A stretch of 64,000 nucleotides of DNA from Mucilaginibacter sabulilitoris (GCF_034262375.1 NZ_CP139558.1:4340001-4404000); one strand, 5' to 3'; positions 24,477 to 34,601 are shown, counted from the first letter of the stretch. The notes: generated by a model not told the origin, from the letters alone. A program made the numbers and translations.

Positions 24477-27083
24477 CTAAAATCTGAAACCAACAGTTAT
24501 ATAAGGTAGAGCACCTTCTTTAGAGAAACCAACCACACCTTCAATTAAAACTAATTGTGCCGGTATCAGGTATATCCCCCCGCCATAACCATCATGCCAT
24601 TGACTTGATGATTCGCCGGGTACCCATACCCTGCCCACATCATTAAACCCAATGATGCCCAGTGAGCCGGGGAGCAGGTATGAGCTAAAATCAAGCACCT
24701 TGAGCCGCAATTCCAGATTGTTATAGGCGATAGTTCTGCCGGTAAACCGGTTGGTATGAAATCCCCTGAAGTTTTGCGCCCCACCCAGTTTCATAAGCTG
24801 AAAATAAGTGGCATTGCCAACAGTAGTACCTAAGCCCGTGCGATTTGCTATTACCAGCACCGAATCCCGATCAGGGTTTAAGTAAAAACTGAATTCTGAC
24901 AGGATCTGTCCGTAAGTATTGTGGCTGCCTGAGCCACCGCCGCTGAAACCGCTTGCGGTAGTCGTCCATAAAACGCCCTTTGTGGGTATAATCAATTTGT
25001 TGCGGGTATCAAGCAACGCATTGGCCGTTAAACCACCATAGACCTTAGTGCCAAACACGCTTTCAGCGGGATGGGTTTTGTCATAATCATTTAAGAAACG
25101 TGTCGTATTATTCGAAGCCTGGCTGTTATAAAACTGCCCTGCTATACCCGTGCTTATTCTCCAGTTACCATAAGTGTGGTGCAGGGAAACATCGGCGGTA
25201 ACATAATCGTAGCGGTTGCGGAAATAAGATATTTTGCGGTTGCCCTCGTTTTCATAAACAGTGTTATTACCTATCCCAAAGAAATTGCTAAAATTGTGCG
25301 GGCCGCGCGACAAAATATTAATACCCAAATCATTATTACCTATGGCCTTTTTCCATTCGGCAACATAGCTGAGTAGTAACGATTTTCGTTCAATGGAATA
25401 ATTGGCTAAAAACTCCTCCCTGAAAGCGTAGGGTTCTTTTCTGAAACCATGTTTTTCGTATGAGAAGCCACCAATAAGCAAAATACCTATATCGGTGCTA
25501 TAGTTGGCTAAAATTATGGGTTCAAACCTGTCAAACTTATAGCTGGTTTTGTTATAGCTGTTTACAGCGGTATCTGTAGAAGTTTTGTTTTTTGCCTGCG
25601 ATGATAACGGTAACTTATTTTGCTGATCAGACCGGTCATACACATATAAATTGCGTTTGTTATGCAGGTTATTGTCCACATAAAAACTGTCTACACCATC
25701 ACCGCCCACCATACGTATTTTTATTGGCGACGGTTCATTACCGCTAACCGAAAACACATCCTCTCCTGCAAAACCGTACAATCTAACTTCCTTTGTTACA
25801 CCGGGCTGAAATGTACGCTGATAAGTTACCTTATCGATACTACCATCTTTTTTTATCTTGTTAACTGTTACAGTTAAATTACCCCCTGCTTCGTTATTGA
25901 TACTAAACTTATCTGTTTTATCGCTAGCCGGTATTTCCACCTCACGCGATATAAACCGGTAATATTCCAATGCCTGCTGAGCCAATATGTTTCTGCGCGA
26001 TATCATTTTATTCACGATCTCGCGACCCGAAAGTTGGTAAATGCTATCAGGCATACGCTTTACCGCTTTATTGATCAACTCATCAGTTAGCTTTGATTGT
26101 ACATAGGCAATCTGCTCCTTCCAATCGTCTTCACTAAGCTGGTTTAAAAAATAACGGTCAAAGTAGCGGGCATTAAAATTCCAGCCTTTAATGTCCCTTA
26201 TTTCGCCGCTATAACCCTGGAATTTTGACTTGAGCCATTGATGCGCCACAATCCATGGCAACACGCCTGATGTTTTATAATAAACCTGGTCACGGTCGCG
26301 CGGCACGGGCTCATAAATAGTTTCATGTTTGCCGTCAATCTTTTCCCATCGCCATTGATCCTCGTGCCTGTCCCAATCGCCTAAAAGCATATCGAGCAGG
26401 CGTGCCCTTAAAACAATCTTTTCATCAACCCTGTTATCGTTATCGTCCTGAAGCTTGCGCTGTACTTTTTCGGTATTGTCTGTTTTATCAGCATCCAAAG
26501 GCTCACGTTCTTCAAATAGAAAAACCTGGTTGGCAAAATCCTTTCGATACTCACCCAACGCGGCATCATCCGGCACATATACCAGTTCGGGGTTTGAATG
26601 TGGTATGCCTAATGCCTCGGCCATCGGCGGTACGGTTAGCGCCGAAAAAGGATGAGCCGCCGATACCTGGTCCTGTAAAATATCTTTTGCAACGGTGGGC
26701 CTCAGGTTGGCAGGTAAACCATATTCGGGATATTTCTGAATTGTTCTTAACACCCATTGCTGCCCTGTAGGATCTTGTAAACGCAATGATTTGGTTTGCT
26801 TTCCCCCACCTCTTTGCAGAATTTTTAAACCGCCTTTTTCGGCAGCTATATGAAATATTCTGAAATTAACCGGGGTCGCCCAAAGCTGCCGGTAGTTTTC
26901 GCCAAGAAAAAAGCGGTGAGTTTTGCTTACGTTGTTGTAAGAAGGTTCAATAGCCAGTTTTATGCTATCACCCTTTACCTGGGCTTTTACACTAACGGTA
27001 ACCAAGAATAAAGCTCCCGCTAATATTGGGGATAAAAATCCGGCTAAATTTTTACGGGGCTTCATGATATGGTTATGCTGCAA
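24477..27083 (-). CDS. Outer-membrane barrel protein with kinase-like periplasmic module
   Basis: An 868-residue secreted protein (ATG at 27065, MKPRKN, is an alternative start); a signal peptide ends near VSVKAQ. Residues about 45-280 are a module repeated in the protein at 29493-33098. It has a Gly-rich strand-turn (RGGGKQTKSLRLQD then WVLRTIQK at 111-117), LLDMLLGDWDRHEDQW (228-244) and VPRDRDQV (260-267). These resemble the N-lobe loop, catalytic D-R-H loop and metal-Asp of FAM20/HipA/PI4K-like kinases; this reading is mine. The C-terminal about 350 residues are a BamA/TamA-like surface-antigen barrel ending in Phe (VGFRF). It is last in the ppk1 operon, 31 bases after the GAF-like gene. 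Confidence 0.85.
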   Translation of the reverse strand: MQHNHIMKPRKNLAGFLSPILAGALFLVTVSVKAQVKGDSIKLAIEPSYNNVSKTHRFFLGENYRQLWATPVNFRIFHIAAEKGGLKILQRGGGKQTKSLRLQDPTGQQWVLRTIQKYPEYGLPANLRPTVAKDILQDQVSAAHPFSALTVPPMAEALGIPHSNPELVYVPDDAALGEYRKDFANQVFLFEEREPLDADKTDNTEKVQRKLQDDNDNRVDEKIVLRARLLDMLLGDWDRHEDQWRWEKIDGKHETIYEPVPRDRDQVYYKTSGVLPWIVAHQWLKSKFQGYSGEIRDIKGWNFNARYFDRYFLNQLSEDDWKEQIAYVQSKLTDELINKAVKRMPDSIYQLSGREIVNKMISRRNILAQQALEYYRFISREVEIPASDKTDKFSINNEAGGNLTVTVNKIKKDGSIDKVTYQRTFQPGVTKEVRLYGFAGEDVFSVSGNEPSPIKIRMVGGDGVDSFYVDNNLHNKRNLYVYDRSDQQNKLPLSSQAKNKTSTDTAVNSYNKTSYKFDRFEPIILANYSTDIGILLIGGFSYEKHGFRKEPYAFREEFLANYSIERKSLLLSYVAEWKKAIGNNDLGINILSRGPHNFSNFFGIGNNTVYENEGNRKISYFRNRYDYVTADVSLHHTYGNWRISTGIAGQFYNSQASNNTTRFLNDYDKTHPAESVFGTKVYGGLTANALLDTRNKLIIPTKGVLWTTTASGFSGGGSGSHNTYGQILSEFSFYLNPDRDSVLVIANRTGLGTTVGNATYFQLMKLGGAQNFRGFHTNRFTGRTIAYNNLELRLKVLDFSSYLLPGSLGIIGFNDVGRVWVPGESSSQWHDGYGGGIYLIPAQLVLIEGVVGFSKEGALPYITVGFRF

Positions 27084-27114
27084 TAGTAGTATAACCGCAT
27101 ATTACAAAATAGTT

Positions 27115-29469
27115 TTATTTTTCTAAAGCTATTTCGTAATTAACACCAACCCTTAAGGCCTTTAAACCGGTAACACCCTGCAATTCTTCCAGTTCAAGAA
27201 ACTCCAGATCGTCGGTAAGTATATTTTGCTCTTGCAGATATTTTATATATTCCTGATATTCTGCCGCTTCCGGCTGATTAAAATACACCATGGCTATTTT
27301 TCCGGGTTGTGTTAACCGTTCAACGGTTCCTGCAATTAAAACCTTATCGATACGTTTTTTTACAACTTCATACCTGATGTTGTAAGCGCCTTCCACATCA
27401 AAGCGCCTTTCATCGTTACGAAAGCTGATATCAATAGGGTTTGAATGTATAAATATGAGCTGCGTTGTTTGTAGCGGCCTTGAAAGCTGATCGGCTAATC
27501 CATAAGTTATCTTTGCAATTTCAGCCATCGACTTCAGTTGCCATAAACGTATGTTCTTTAAATATAGCACATCAAATACCTTGTCGGGGGCTATGGATTG
27601 CCCTATGTAAATATCATATTCCACCCCATCGGTACGGAATTTTTCAAAATAACAAGGAAACGACTCTTGTACATCTTCTTGTACTTGTTCAAGATAATGG
27701 TTGATAGATGTATTAACCAACTGCATTGAAGTTTCCAGGTTACGGCGGTTGGCGAATGACAAGCCGTTTTCCTCTTCCAGCGCATCAAAATACCGGTCAA
27801 TGATCACCCGTTCGTCAGGATAATTTTGTCTGAAATGGTTTAAAAAAGGGTTCACCTCATCATGCAGGAAAGTATCGAGCATCAACTCATCATTAGTGGT
27901 AATAAACCCATTTACCTTTTCAAACCATTCTTCGCACTTGTATATTAACCTGTCTATAAGGGGTAAATGTATATGCCCCTTTAATACGGTTAAAGTTTCC
28001 ATGATAATGGTAAGCAGGGCCTTTAAGTCTTCCTGCAAAGCGCTATTACGTTCGATGGTAGAGTTACGGATATCAACGGCTCCAAACAGTGGGTAAACAT
28101 TATCGAAAACAATAGTTTCAATATCCTGGTTCTTTTTCTTTTTACTTCCTTTTTTCAGATAGTTCCAGGCTACCTCGTTAAATTTCCATTGCACTGACGG
28201 TTGCAGTGAGGTGAATTTATCCTTTATAACAGATTCTATTCGGGCGGCAAACTGGTCGATACTATTTTGCAGCAATTGTGCAATCAATGGAATAGCTGTC
28301 TGTAGCTTTGACAATAGTTTTTCGTAAAGCAATATTTCTTCATAAGAGTAAACCTCCATGATGCCGGCCATTTTTTTATTATAGTAAACCGGGAAAATAC
28401 CATACGATTTGATGCCTGATTGCTTTAAGACATTGAGGAAAGGATGTTTTAAAACCTTTTCGTCTGTAAGTGACCTGAAAAATACGGGCCTCGGGTTTTG
28501 CTTATAATCTTCGGTTATGGCATAAAAAGTTTCCTCGGCCAGGCTAAACTCTTTTGCAGAGGATATAAGTACGCTTTGCGAACACTCATTGGTGTCAAAT
28601 ATCAGCTTATTGTTAACCGTTAAAAAAGGTAATAACCCAAATTCAATAGCCGGGTTTTCTGACAATATTTTCAGCGATTCGAGAACAAGACTATACTGCT
28701 CCTTTTCTTTATTTGAATGGTTAACCAGCTCATTCCTGATGCTTTCAAGTGCATGCGGCAGGGTTACATCGGTAAGGGTAATAACCGTAAAGCCCTCAAA
28801 CTTAAAGTTAGAAAGCGGCAACATCTCTTCAAGTTTTTCAATGCCCTCATAATCATTGATATAAGGTTCTACGGTATCAAAGTTAATTTCGGGCAGTTCG
28901 CCATTTAACTTAATATTAACAAACTGGCTGTTAGTTTGGATATTATAATAACGTGACAGATTACTTTCCGGATCGGTATAGGCAAATAGCAACTCATTTT
29001 TTGTTACGGTCGAAAATCCATAAAAGCGTTCAAGTATCAGGTTATAAATAAACCTTTTTTGCCGCTGGCTAAATAATTCGCCCTTACCAATATTTACCGC
29101 GTGTAAACCTGAATGATGGTTGGTATGAAACTCATAAAAAGCATCGGTACTGAAAAATATTTTATCGGGAACGGGGGTGCTTAAAGCCCAGAAGAATTCC
29201 TTTTCATTTAAAATAGGCGGTGTAAGTATGCTGTAAATCAATTCCAGCATTTCGCGATAATTTTCTGCATTTTCGGGATGCATATCCAAATCTATGCAGG
29301 TATCACGCTCAAACTTATCTAACACATACTTATAAAATTCGCTTTTGAGCGTTTTTTCGGTCCGTACACGTTCATGTAAATGCTCCACGAACGGATTAAA
29401 TGAAAGGCAGGTATCTACCAAACAATAAGTACATTCTCCTTTATTTATATCTAAAACTTCGGTATGCAT
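27115..29469 (-). CDS. Large GAF-like cytoplasmic protein in ppk1 operon
   Basis: A 784-residue soluble protein from ATG 29469 (MHTEVLDINKGE). A start at 29529 would overlap the upstream gene by 37 bases. No signal peptide or TM is present. The segment around residues 300-410 (SAKEFSLAEETFYAITED, FLNVLKQSGIKSYGIFPVYYNKKMAGIMEVYSYE) looks like a GAF domain. Then comes a long helical part and VYPLFGAVDIRNSTIERNSALQED, a motif I remember from GAF-type proteins of Bacteroidota. The rest is helical plus an alpha/beta C-terminal domain (QLIFIHSNPIDISF, KIAMVYFNQPEAAEYQ). A ligand-sensing regulator of the neighbouring envelope proteins is a guess. Confidence 0.6.
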   Translation of the reverse strand: MHTEVLDINKGECTYCLVDTCLSFNPFVEHLHERVRTEKTLKSEFYKYVLDKFERDTCIDLDMHPENAENYREMLELIYSILTPPILNEKEFFWALSTPVPDKIFFSTDAFYEFHTNHHSGLHAVNIGKGELFSQRQKRFIYNLILERFYGFSTVTKNELLFAYTDPESNLSRYYNIQTNSQFVNIKLNGELPEINFDTVEPYINDYEGIEKLEEMLPLSNFKFEGFTVITLTDVTLPHALESIRNELVNHSNKEKEQYSLVLESLKILSENPAIEFGLLPFLTVNNKLIFDTNECSQSVLISSAKEFSLAEETFYAITEDYKQNPRPVFFRSLTDEKVLKHPFLNVLKQSGIKSYGIFPVYYNKKMAGIMEVYSYEEILLYEKLLSKLQTAIPLIAQLLQNSIDQFAARIESVIKDKFTSLQPSVQWKFNEVAWNYLKKGSKKKKNQDIETIVFDNVYPLFGAVDIRNSTIERNSALQEDLKALLTIIMETLTVLKGHIHLPLIDRLIYKCEEWFEKVNGFITTNDELMLDTFLHDEVNPFLNHFRQNYPDERVIIDRYFDALEEENGLSFANRRNLETSMQLVNTSINHYLEQVQEDVQESFPCYFEKFRTDGVEYDIYIGQSIAPDKVFDVLYLKNIRLWQLKSMAEIAKITYGLADQLSRPLQTTQLIFIHSNPIDISFRNDERRFDVEGAYNIRYEVVKKRIDKVLIAGTVERLTQPGKIAMVYFNQPEAAEYQEYIKYLQEQNILTDDLEFLELEELQGVTGLKALRVGVNYEIALEK

Positions 29470-29492
29470 GTCGTTATAAAATTTACCCTCTA

Positions 29493-32400
29493 TTAAAACC
29501 TGAAAGCTGTTGAAAGATACGGGTACCATCCTTCTTCAGAGTGCCCTGCGACAATTTTTATAACCGCGAGCCTTGCCGGCGCTACATAAATGCCACCACC
29601 GGTTCCGTTATGCCATTTATCAGAATGTTCGCCTTTTTCCCAAACACGGCCAACATCGTAAAAGCCTAATATGCCTATTTGACCCGGAACTATGTAACTG
29701 GCAAAATCGGCCAGTTTTATACGCAGTTCAAGGTTATTGTATAAACTATACTGCCCGGCAAACCGGTATAACCTATAACCTAATAAATTATCCTGCCCGC
29801 CTAAAAATAAGGATTGATAAAAAGGTGTTTTACCAACTGTGATACCGCCACCCACTCTTTCGGCCAGTACAATGGTACCTTTGGTATTTAAACTTTTATA
29901 CAATGCCGCTTGTGGAATAAGCTGTGTAAAAGTTGTTGAGTATGAATTTAAACCTGTATAACCCTGTAGTTTAACATTTACATAGCTGCCCCACGCCGGG
30001 AGAACTTTATTATTACGCTTATCGCTGGTAAAGTTTACAATAATACCGGCAAATAATTTTCGCTTGTCAAAGGTATAACTATCATCGGCATTTGTTAGTA
30101 ATGGATTTGTAATTAAACGTCCTGCATTGTCCTTAACGTCAAGACTATAGTACTGGAATGATGGGCCAACGGTTAATACCGTCCCGGTTTTATTATTCCA
30201 GCTTAAAGCCGGATCAAATTGTATAGTGTTGAACCTGGTGCGATAAAAGGTTTTATAATCGCCCACTTTATTAAAGGCTGTTTCGTTACCGCGGCCAAAA
30301 AAGTTGAGGTTTCCGGGGAAGTTTACCTGCAGTTGCATTAGTAAATTTGCATTGCCAACTGCCTGTATCCACTCACCATCATATCTAAACTTAAAAGCCT
30401 TGGTAGAAAACGAATGACTTAAAAACACGGTTTGCACATCGTTATAAGGCAGCTTGCGAAATCCTTTCTGATGCGTGTATTTAAAACCTGCGCCAAGTAA
30501 AACACCTTCATCGGGGTTTATTTCAATGTTAGCCAGCGGCATGGTTGTACTTAGTAAATTAACCCTCAGGTACGAGGTATTAACACTGTCTGCCGATATA
30601 TGCTTACGTACATTGGAAGTATCGCCTGTAAGACTTAGTTTTTTGCCCCTGTCATATAACTGAACCGTGTTTTTGGATTTAATGATGTTATAATCCTTAT
30701 GCCCTGTACTATCGATAAACCTCAATTTAATAGGTGATGTGGCATTATTTAAAATTACTTTATCATCACCACCAGCTACGTACAGCCTGATCTCTTTGGT
30801 AATATCCGGACTGTAATTGGTATTCATTAAGGTATCCTTAATATTACCGTTCTTACTGATCTTGTTGATAGTAACATTTAGGCCATTGCCTGGTATATCT
30901 TTAATGTTTACCAACTCATCTTTATTAGAAGTATGTATGTCGACAATCTCATTAATAAACTTATAGTAATATGACATGGCAGCCGGTATATTGGCCCTGC
31001 GCTCCTTTAACTGCCTTAGCAATACATCGTGCCTTAATTTATATGATGATTGCGGTAATCGCCTTAAACCAGCTTCTAAAACCTCATCGGTTTCGGCAGC
31101 TACAAAGTCGTTTACGGTTTTCATATACTCATCATAGTTATACTGCATAGCCGGAAAACGTGCCATGAACATGGTTTTCCATAAAGAATATCTCACATCA
31201 TATATTTCTCCGTTAAAACCCTGCAGGTTTGGTGCAAGCCAGGGCTGGGCCGCGATAGTTGGGAAAATACCCTGGTTGGTATAAATCACCTGGTCGCGGT
31301 CGCGGGGAACGGCGGTATAGGAGTCGCCTTTGTCGGTTTTATTATTTTTCCAACGCCATTGGTCGCTGTGCCTGTCCCAATCGCCAATTAACAGGTCGAG
31401 TAATCGGGCGCGCAAAAATTCTGGCCCATTTACAGCATTGTCATTATCCTTTATCAGGTCCTCGATCATTTTAGTGGTGTTGGCCGATTTCCCTAACGGT
31501 TCTCTTTCTTCCAGTAATACTACCTTGTTATTAAAAATCTTATTGTATTTACCCAGGTTTTCATCGGGCGAAACAACTCCAATTATTGGGTTAGCATGCG
31601 GAACATGTGCGGCATCGGCCAATGGTGGAACAATTAGGGCCGAAAACGGGTGCTGCGCACTCATTGCGTCGTTTACCCAGTCTTTAGCAAAAGTTTCCTG
31701 GAACTCGGGCGGCAAAATACGCTCCGGGCTTTTCTCAACGCTCCGCATTACCCATTCTTTGCCTGACTTATCGGCCAAACGCAGCGACTGTGTCTGGAAA
31801 CCACCGCCCTCCTTAATTGGTGTTAAGCCGCCATGTATCTGCGATATTTTGATCACCGGTAATTTGGTATCGGCTGCCCATTCTTTGCGGTAGTTTTCGC
31901 CAAATAACAATCTGTGAAATCCGCTTTTATCATTATATGAAGGATGTACTTTAACTATAACACTATCGGCAGCTATCGGTTGATGAGCCACGTCGGCCTG
32001 GGTTTGTACAGGCGTATATGGCTGTGTATAGGTAAATGCTTGTTTTACGCCTGTTTCACTGTCAATATAGTAAGTAAAGCGCATGCTGTTATCGGTTAAT
32101 ATATCGGCTGTTACGTAACCTTGGGTAGCATCAGCAAATAATGAATGTTTACCTTTTATGGCATAAGTATGCTTTGCCCCTGCTCCGCTTACAACTTGTA
32201 CTTGTTTGTCTTTTATAAACTGAAGCCCATGCTCGTGTCCCGCTACATGGATCATATTAGGAAAGCCTGCAAAAACACCATCTACCCTTTTGATCATGTC
32301 TTTGTAAAGCGGGTGTCCAAGATCTTCGGGGTTATCAAATGTTGACCTTAAAACAGGGTACAAAGAACCAATTACAGGCAAAGGAATGTACAAACTATGG

Positions 32401-33098
32401 TTTACGGCGGTTAAGGGGAATAAATGATCCTTAAATGAAAAATACCCGCCATGTGTCCCATAGCTCTGGAATGGATGATGCGAGGCCAGCAGAATTACTT
32501 TATTACGGTTTCTGTCCAATATATCCTGCATTTTTTCAATAATGTCATCTTTGGTTTTGCATTCGCACTCCACACCCGGATTGTCTTTGTTGAAAGGGAA
32601 CAGCCACCACTCACTGTCAAATGCTATAACGGTGAGGTTATCGGTCAGGTTTATCTCTACAGGGTCGGCACAACCATTTTCGGGTACCATTTTAAGAAGG
32701 CTGTCCTGCTGGTCGTGAAGGTATTGCCACTGGCGTTTTATTTTTGCAAGGCCAAGAGGCCCCATTTTATCCCAGTCGTGATTGCCCGGGATAAAATATA
32801 CCGGGGCGCCATTAGCCCGCATCGGCTGATATTGCGATTGCAATATTTTTTTGGTTTCCTCTTCTTCGGGACTGCCGGGTAAGCCCATACCACGCGGATA
32901 TATGTTATCGCCAAGGTACATTACCGAAGTTTTATTTTTGATGATATTATTCGCAGCATGCTTTAACACCGCACTTTGTTGCGTGTCCATCTCACCGGCA
33001 TCGCCAATGAGAATAACACGGTAACGTACTGAATCCTGGGCATGACCTGCGATGTAGCCAAGTAATAAAATGAGCAGCAGGGGTAATTTTTTAATCAT
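29493..33098 (-). CDS. Metallophosphoesterase / kinase-like / outer-membrane barrel fusion
   Basis: A 1201-residue, three-part envelope protein starting at ATG 33098 (MIKKLPLLLILLLGYIAGHA, signal peptide), overlapping the PAP2 gene by 8 bases. (1) Residues 28-340 are a calcineurin-type phosphoesterase with all motifs: GDAG (32), GDN (63), GNHD (105), ASHH (205) and GHEH (287). (2) Residues 383-615 match the kinase-like module of the gene at 24477: EGGGFQTQSLRLAD, LLDLLIGDWDRHSDQW and VPRDRDQV. (3) From about 860 to the end is a BamA/TamA-like barrel ending STAFRF. A phosphatase and a kinase-like unit tethered to one barrel is unusual. It was annotated from motifs alone; substrate is unknown, with polyphosphate or phosphorylated surface molecules suggested by context. 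Confidence 0.85.
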   Translation of the reverse strand: MIKKLPLLLILLLGYIAGHAQDSVRYRVILIGDAGEMDTQQSAVLKHAANNIIKNKTSVMYLGDNIYPRGMGLPGSPEEEETKKILQSQYQPMRANGAPVYFIPGNHDWDKMGPLGLAKIKRQWQYLHDQQDSLLKMVPENGCADPVEINLTDNLTVIAFDSEWWLFPFNKDNPGVECECKTKDDIIEKMQDILDRNRNKVILLASHHPFQSYGTHGGYFSFKDHLFPLTAVNHSLYIPLPVIGSLYPVLRSTFDNPEDLGHPLYKDMIKRVDGVFAGFPNMIHVAGHEHGLQFIKDKQVQVVSGAGAKHTYAIKGKHSLFADATQGYVTADILTDNSMRFTYYIDSETGVKQAFTYTQPYTPVQTQADVAHQPIAADSVIVKVHPSYNDKSGFHRLLFGENYRKEWAADTKLPVIKISQIHGGLTPIKEGGGFQTQSLRLADKSGKEWVMRSVEKSPERILPPEFQETFAKDWVNDAMSAQHPFSALIVPPLADAAHVPHANPIIGVVSPDENLGKYNKIFNNKVVLLEEREPLGKSANTTKMIEDLIKDNDNAVNGPEFLRARLLDLLIGDWDRHSDQWRWKNNKTDKGDSYTAVPRDRDQVIYTNQGIFPTIAAQPWLAPNLQGFNGEIYDVRYSLWKTMFMARFPAMQYNYDEYMKTVNDFVAAETDEVLEAGLRRLPQSSYKLRHDVLLRQLKERRANIPAAMSYYYKFINEIVDIHTSNKDELVNIKDIPGNGLNVTINKISKNGNIKDTLMNTNYSPDITKEIRLYVAGGDDKVILNNATSPIKLRFIDSTGHKDYNIIKSKNTVQLYDRGKKLSLTGDTSNVRKHISADSVNTSYLRVNLLSTTMPLANIEINPDEGVLLGAGFKYTHQKGFRKLPYNDVQTVFLSHSFSTKAFKFRYDGEWIQAVGNANLLMQLQVNFPGNLNFFGRGNETAFNKVGDYKTFYRTRFNTIQFDPALSWNNKTGTVLTVGPSFQYYSLDVKDNAGRLITNPLLTNADDSYTFDKRKLFAGIIVNFTSDKRNNKVLPAWGSYVNVKLQGYTGLNSYSTTFTQLIPQAALYKSLNTKGTIVLAERVGGGITVGKTPFYQSLFLGGQDNLLGYRLYRFAGQYSLYNNLELRIKLADFASYIVPGQIGILGFYDVGRVWEKGEHSDKWHNGTGGGIYVAPARLAVIKIVAGHSEEGWYPYLSTAFRF

Positions 33099-33723
33099 AG
33101 GTTGGGGTATTCTTATTCTGATAGCGTTGTTGAAAGAGTTTTTTATTGAACCAGTGTCCGGCCCAGGCGGTACCCATGCCAACCACAGCTCCGGCCAGTA
33201 CATCACTTGGATAATGCTTGCCAAGATACATCCGGGAATAACCGACAGATGAGGCCCATGCAAAGGCGGGTACGGTGACATACCACTTCTTGTACTGCAG
33301 AGAAAGTGTTGTAGCAGTTGCGAAAGCTAAACTGGTATGCCCGGACGGAAAAGACTGGTTATGTGTTTGCGTATTTACAAATATTTCGTTGGGATATTTA
33401 TCGGCGGGACGTGTGCGGTTAACACCCAGTTTTATCATGTGTGTAACCAGTACGTTTGCACCCACAGAGATAAATGTTTCTGTAGCGTTACGCTTCGCAA
33501 TGTCGTCATTACTCGCCAAACCATATATTAATGTACCAAATGAAGCGGCACCGATAGCATAATAGGCAGAATTACTTGTATTACGCCAGTAAAGCGAAGT
33601 TGGGTGCCTCGGATTAATGCTTTTTAAGATATCGACATCAAGGTTTTGGGCAGTAGTACACTTATAACCGGTAAATGCAAAAATAATAAAGCATGCTAAA
33701 AAAAACTGTTTGCCTTTTACCAT
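33091..33723 (-). CDS. PAP2-family periplasmic/membrane phosphatase
   Basis: A 210-residue PAP2/acid-phosphatase-like protein with all three motifs: KLGVNRTRPADKYP (K-x6-RP), FPSGHTSLAF (PSGH) and SRMYLGKHYPSDVLAG (SR-x5-H-x3-D). An N-terminal hydrophobic segment (FFLACFIIFAFTGY) is a signal peptide or anchor. Family members dephosphorylate lipid phosphates such as undecaprenyl pyrophosphate or phosphatidic acid. It starts 1 base after the YjiK-like stop and overlaps the next gene by 8 bases, so it is translationally coupled on both sides in the ppk1 operon. Confidence 0.94.
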   Translation of the reverse strand: MVKGKQFFLACFIIFAFTGYKCTTAQNLDVDILKSINPRHPTSLYWRNTSNSAYYAIGAASFGTLIYGLASNDDIAKRNATETFISVGANVLVTHMIKLGVNRTRPADKYPNEIFVNTQTHNQSFPSGHTSLAFATATTLSLQYKKWYVTVPAFAWASSVGYSRMYLGKHYPSDVLAGAVVGMGTAWAGHWFNKKLFQQRYQNKNTPTYD

Positions 33724-33724
33724 A

Positions 33725-34588
33725 TTACTTTATGTAGTTGAATTTTAACACATTACTGGCGCTAACCAGATCGCCCTCGTTTGAAATATACAGGTTATTC
33801 TGATTATCAAAAGCAATGCCCTCAGGTTGCATGAACTGAGCAGGATTTAACGCAAATACGCTTTTTACCTTCCAGTTGGCATCAGCAAGCACAAGGGTTT
33901 TATTAACCGACGAAAGGATATACCATTCGTTAGTAGCCGAGTTTTTTGCTAAGGCAGAAGGCTTGAAAGCGCCTTTCTTTTTACCGCCTAATTGTTCAAC
34001 GGCTTTTACATCTATACGGAAACCTCCGGCCGGTTTAACCGAACCATCAGCTTGCAGCTGCAAAATATAACCGCTGCTTATTTTATTTTTATCAGCGCTG
34101 CAGTGCTTGCATAATATGTAAAGCCTGTTGGTTTTTTCATCAGCATACATACCTTCATACTCGCCTGCGGGTAAAATATCCTTTAGTTTTTTTACCCCGC
34201 CAATTTCTTTATTTCTAACCTGGCTAAAAGGAAAGCTGAATAAAACGCCATCGCTGCGCAATATGATGGTGTAATTGTTGCAAATAGCGATATCTTCATA
34301 ATCGCCCGATTTGGCAAACCGGCTTTCACTAATCTTTTTATCGCCCAATTTAAAGTAATATACTTTTCCGTCTTCATCCTCTTCTGCATATAACGAATCA
34401 CTGCGACCGTGGCGAAAAGCAATACCTGATATTTCGGTTAAATTGATATGCATGTTGTACTTTACAGGTTTACTTAAGTCATACCCTTTGGGGTTACTGC
34501 TAACCTCGGTTGTGTCTTTGCAGGAAATGCCTAAAAGTACGCCGGCTGTACCAAGCAGCACAGTTATTAATGTAATCACTTTATGCAT
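33725..34588 (-). CDS. YjiK/SdiA-regulated-like beta-propeller lipoprotein
   Basis: A 287-residue lipoprotein from ATG 34588 (MHKVITLITVLLGTAGVLLG, lipobox GISC); starts at 34615 and 34639 would overlap ppk1. The mature part has propeller repeats like the SdiA-regulated/YjiK family: NLTEISGIAFRHGRSDSLYA, EDIAICNNYTIILRSDGVLF, EYEGMYADEKTNRLYILCK and MQPEGIAFDNQNNLYISNEG. A Cys pair sits in LCKHCSADK. Relatives are phytase-like propellers, which would suit a phosphate theme, but no catalytic evidence is visible. It follows ppk1 by 13 bases and precedes PAP2 by 1. Confidence 0.82.
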   Translation of the reverse strand: MHKVITLITVLLGTAGVLLGISCKDTTEVSSNPKGYDLSKPVKYNMHINLTEISGIAFRHGRSDSLYAEEDEDGKVYYFKLGDKKISESRFAKSGDYEDIAICNNYTIILRSDGVLFSFPFSQVRNKEIGGVKKLKDILPAGEYEGMYADEKTNRLYILCKHCSADKNKISSGYILQLQADGSVKPAGGFRIDVKAVEQLGGKKKGAFKPSALAKNSATNEWYILSSVNKTLVLADANWKVKSVFALNPAQFMQPEGIAFDNQNNLYISNEGDLVSASNVLKFNYIK

Positions 34589-34601
34589 AGCTTTATCAAT
34601 T

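Noticed and set aside
26402..26770. Plus-strand frames opposite the barrel genes
   Set aside because: Composition is rich in Cys, His and Arg and they mirror the real gene; no family similarity.
28060..28130. VDIRNST motif in the GAF-like protein as a class III nucleotide cyclase
   Set aside because: The motif resembles the first metal Asp of cyclases, but the second metal Asp and the transition-state residues are not found in the right order afterwards.
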